The notes beneath the pieces are model-generated. The model made no database searches, was not told the DNA's origin, and was given only the letters and a program-made list of their open reading frames with translations. From NCBI GenBank assembly GCA_947085305.1, contig CAMTVV010000091.1, forward strand, positions 1 through 6,561: a stretch of 6,561 nucleotides of DNA, given 5' to 3'. Shown one piece after another: positions 5,880 to 6,561 of this stretch. Source of the stretch: JAMCQB01 sp947085305. Lineage in GTDB: Bacteria > Nitrospirota > Thermodesulfovibrionia > Thermodesulfovibrionales > UBA9159. Numbering within the stretch: the stretch's first letter is position 1; the number at the start of each line of letters is the position of its first letter. The translations under genes and the position numbers were made by a program.

Positions 5880-5882
5880 TAA
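5857..5882. promoter_or_regulatory. Inverted repeat, possible operator between gspG and the PPC gene
   Basis: TTATTGTT (5857-5864) and AACAATAA (5875-5882) are perfect 8-bp inverted arms 10 bp apart. The right arm covers the gspG -35 candidate and the left arm lies in the spacer of both promoters, a fitting place for a dimeric regulator. The arms are mostly A/T, so chance is not excluded. Confidence 0.35.
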
Positions 5883-5910
5883 ATCCAGGATAAGTCAATA
5901 CGGAGGCATT

Positions 5911-6345
5911 ATGAAATATCAGGTGGGAAAGACCGGAAGGATCATTGTGGCGAGGTTTGAAGACAGAGAAGATGTTCTCGGCAACCTTGCGGACATCGTC
6001 AGAAAGGAAAATATCAGGGCTGCTGCATTTTACCTTGTGGGCGGCATGCGCGAGGCGAGGATAGTGGTTGGTCCTGAAAAGGATGAGCTGCCCCCTGTCC
6101 CGGTATGGAGAGAGCTGGGAGAAAGCCACGAGGTGACCGGTTTCGGGACTATCTTTTATCAGGGTGACGAACCAAAGGTGCATTTTCACGGCGCCTTTGG
6201 CAAGAAAGATATGGTGAAGGTCGGCTGCATGAGGGAAAAGTCAGAAACATTTCTTGTGCTTGAGGCGGTGATCATCGAGATGGAGGGGATAACCGCTGTC
6301 AGGGAATTTGACCCGGGGTCAGGGTTGACGCTTCTGAAGCTTTAA
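5911..6345 (+). CDS. PPC/DUF296 domain protein (PD1-like putative DNA-binding family)
   Basis: A 144-residue single-domain protein of the PPC family (plant and prokaryote conserved, DUF296). It has the early strand and helix MKYQVGKTGRIIVARFEDRED, a central FYLVGGMREARIVV (40-53), SHEVTGFGTI (72-81) and the signature VHFHGAFGKKD (90-100). His73, His91 and His93 correspond to the conserved histidines thought to bind a metal in the bacterial and archaeal members, which form trimers. In plants the domain is found in AT-hook nuclear proteins; in bacteria the stand-alone form has no settled role, and this one has no DNA-binding motif outside the domain. The start is supported by GGAGG at 5902-5906, four bases before the ATG. 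It diverges from gspG and is convergent with the recombinase gene, so it is probably a single-gene transcript. Confidence 0.9.
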   Translation: MKYQVGKTGRIIVARFEDREDVLGNLADIVRKENIRAAAFYLVGGMREARIVVGPEKDELPPVPVWRELGESHEVTGFGTIFYQGDEPKVHFHGAFGKKDMVKVGCMREKSETFLVLEAVIIEMEGITAVREFDPGSGLTLLKL

Positions 6346-6398
6346 TCAAGAACATCCGGCAAGACGCCTGCTTTCGGATTCTTCTGATCCCGCATTTC

Positions 6399-6561
6399 TC
6401 AAAAATCCAACGGGCTTTTCACTTCTTTCACTGTCCTGCTCGGCATACAGTGTGTATATATCATTGTTGTCCTAACATCGGAATGTCCCAACAGAGTCTG
6501 AATAGTGCACATATCATAATCGGCCTGTAGAAGATGAGTGGCAAAACTGTGCCGGAAAGTG
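6399..6561 (-). CDS. C-terminal end of a tyrosine recombinase, integron-integrase-like (partial)
   Basis: Read on the minus strand from the right edge to a TGA at 6399-6401, this gives 53 residues that are the end of a tyrosine recombinase catalytic domain. TFRHSFATHLL holds the second catalytic Arg (the HxxR His would lie just outside the window). LLGHSDVRTTMIYTH holds the conserved His and the nucleophilic Tyr. The ending VKSPLDF is like the SPLD/SPAD tail of integron integrases and related XerC-type recombinases rather than of most phage integrases. Such enzymes cut and rejoin DNA through a phosphotyrosine bond. The visible catalytic residues and the stop are intact, so nothing suggests a pseudogene in this part. 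It faces the PPC gene across a 53-bp gap. Whether it is a true integron integrase with gene cassettes needs the sequence to the right. Confidence 0.88.
   Translation of the reverse strand, partial: TFRHSFATHLLQADYDMCTIQTLLGHSDVRTTMIYTHCMPSRTVKEVKSPLDF

Noticed and set aside
6348..6383. Imperfect hairpin between the PPC gene and the recombinase as a shared terminator
   Set aside because: The stem is 5+4 bp with a two-base bulge and a 16-base loop, and no T-run follows on either strand.

Overview
The window reads as a bacterial chromosome segment of roughly 50% GC with ordinary housekeeping genes and a lower-GC left end. The gene set (tRNA thiolation, a flavin oxidoreductase, DNA polymerase I, a type II secretion-type pseudopilin) and the style of the interspersed palindromic repeats suggest a Gram-negative, probably anaerobic environmental lineage such as Nitrospirota or a deltaproteobacterial group. 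That placement is inference from family resemblance; there is no rRNA or other marker here to settle it.

Layout. At the left edge (1-165, minus) lies the start of a small AT-rich gene, possibly an antitoxin, cut by the window. A triple-hairpin intergenic repeat (244-303) follows, then mnmA (335-1528, minus). MnmA is complete but carries two unrelated palindromic repeat elements read through in frame (521-629 and 1083-1147). Divergent from it, 39 bp away, is an FMN-dependent nitronate monooxygenase / FabK-like gene (1568-2686, plus), followed 50 bp later by a full-length polA (2737-5379, plus) with all three Pol I domains intact. Convergent to polA is a stand-alone gspG-like pseudopilin (5406-5831, minus). 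Divergent from that is a PPC/DUF296 domain gene (5911-6345, plus). At the right edge (6399-6561, minus) is the C-terminal end of a tyrosine recombinase resembling integron integrases; its start is outside the window.

Regulation. mnmA, the oxidoreductase gene and polA each have a TATAAT-like hexamer only 5-7 nt before the ATG and no convincing Shine-Dalgarno sequence, which suggests leaderless or near-leaderless transcripts. gspG, the PPC gene and the left-edge gene have clear ribosome binding sites. The gspG/PPC intergenic region holds overlapping divergent promoter candidates and an 8-bp inverted repeat that could be an operator.

The genes do not form one obvious pathway. The most unusual feature is the group of three distinct palindromic elements in about 0.9 kb in and just beyond mnmA, two of them translated as part of the enzyme. 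I see no convincing new multi-gene system; the recombinase end on the right and the AT-rich end on the left suggest that mobile or accessory DNA may lie just outside the window.
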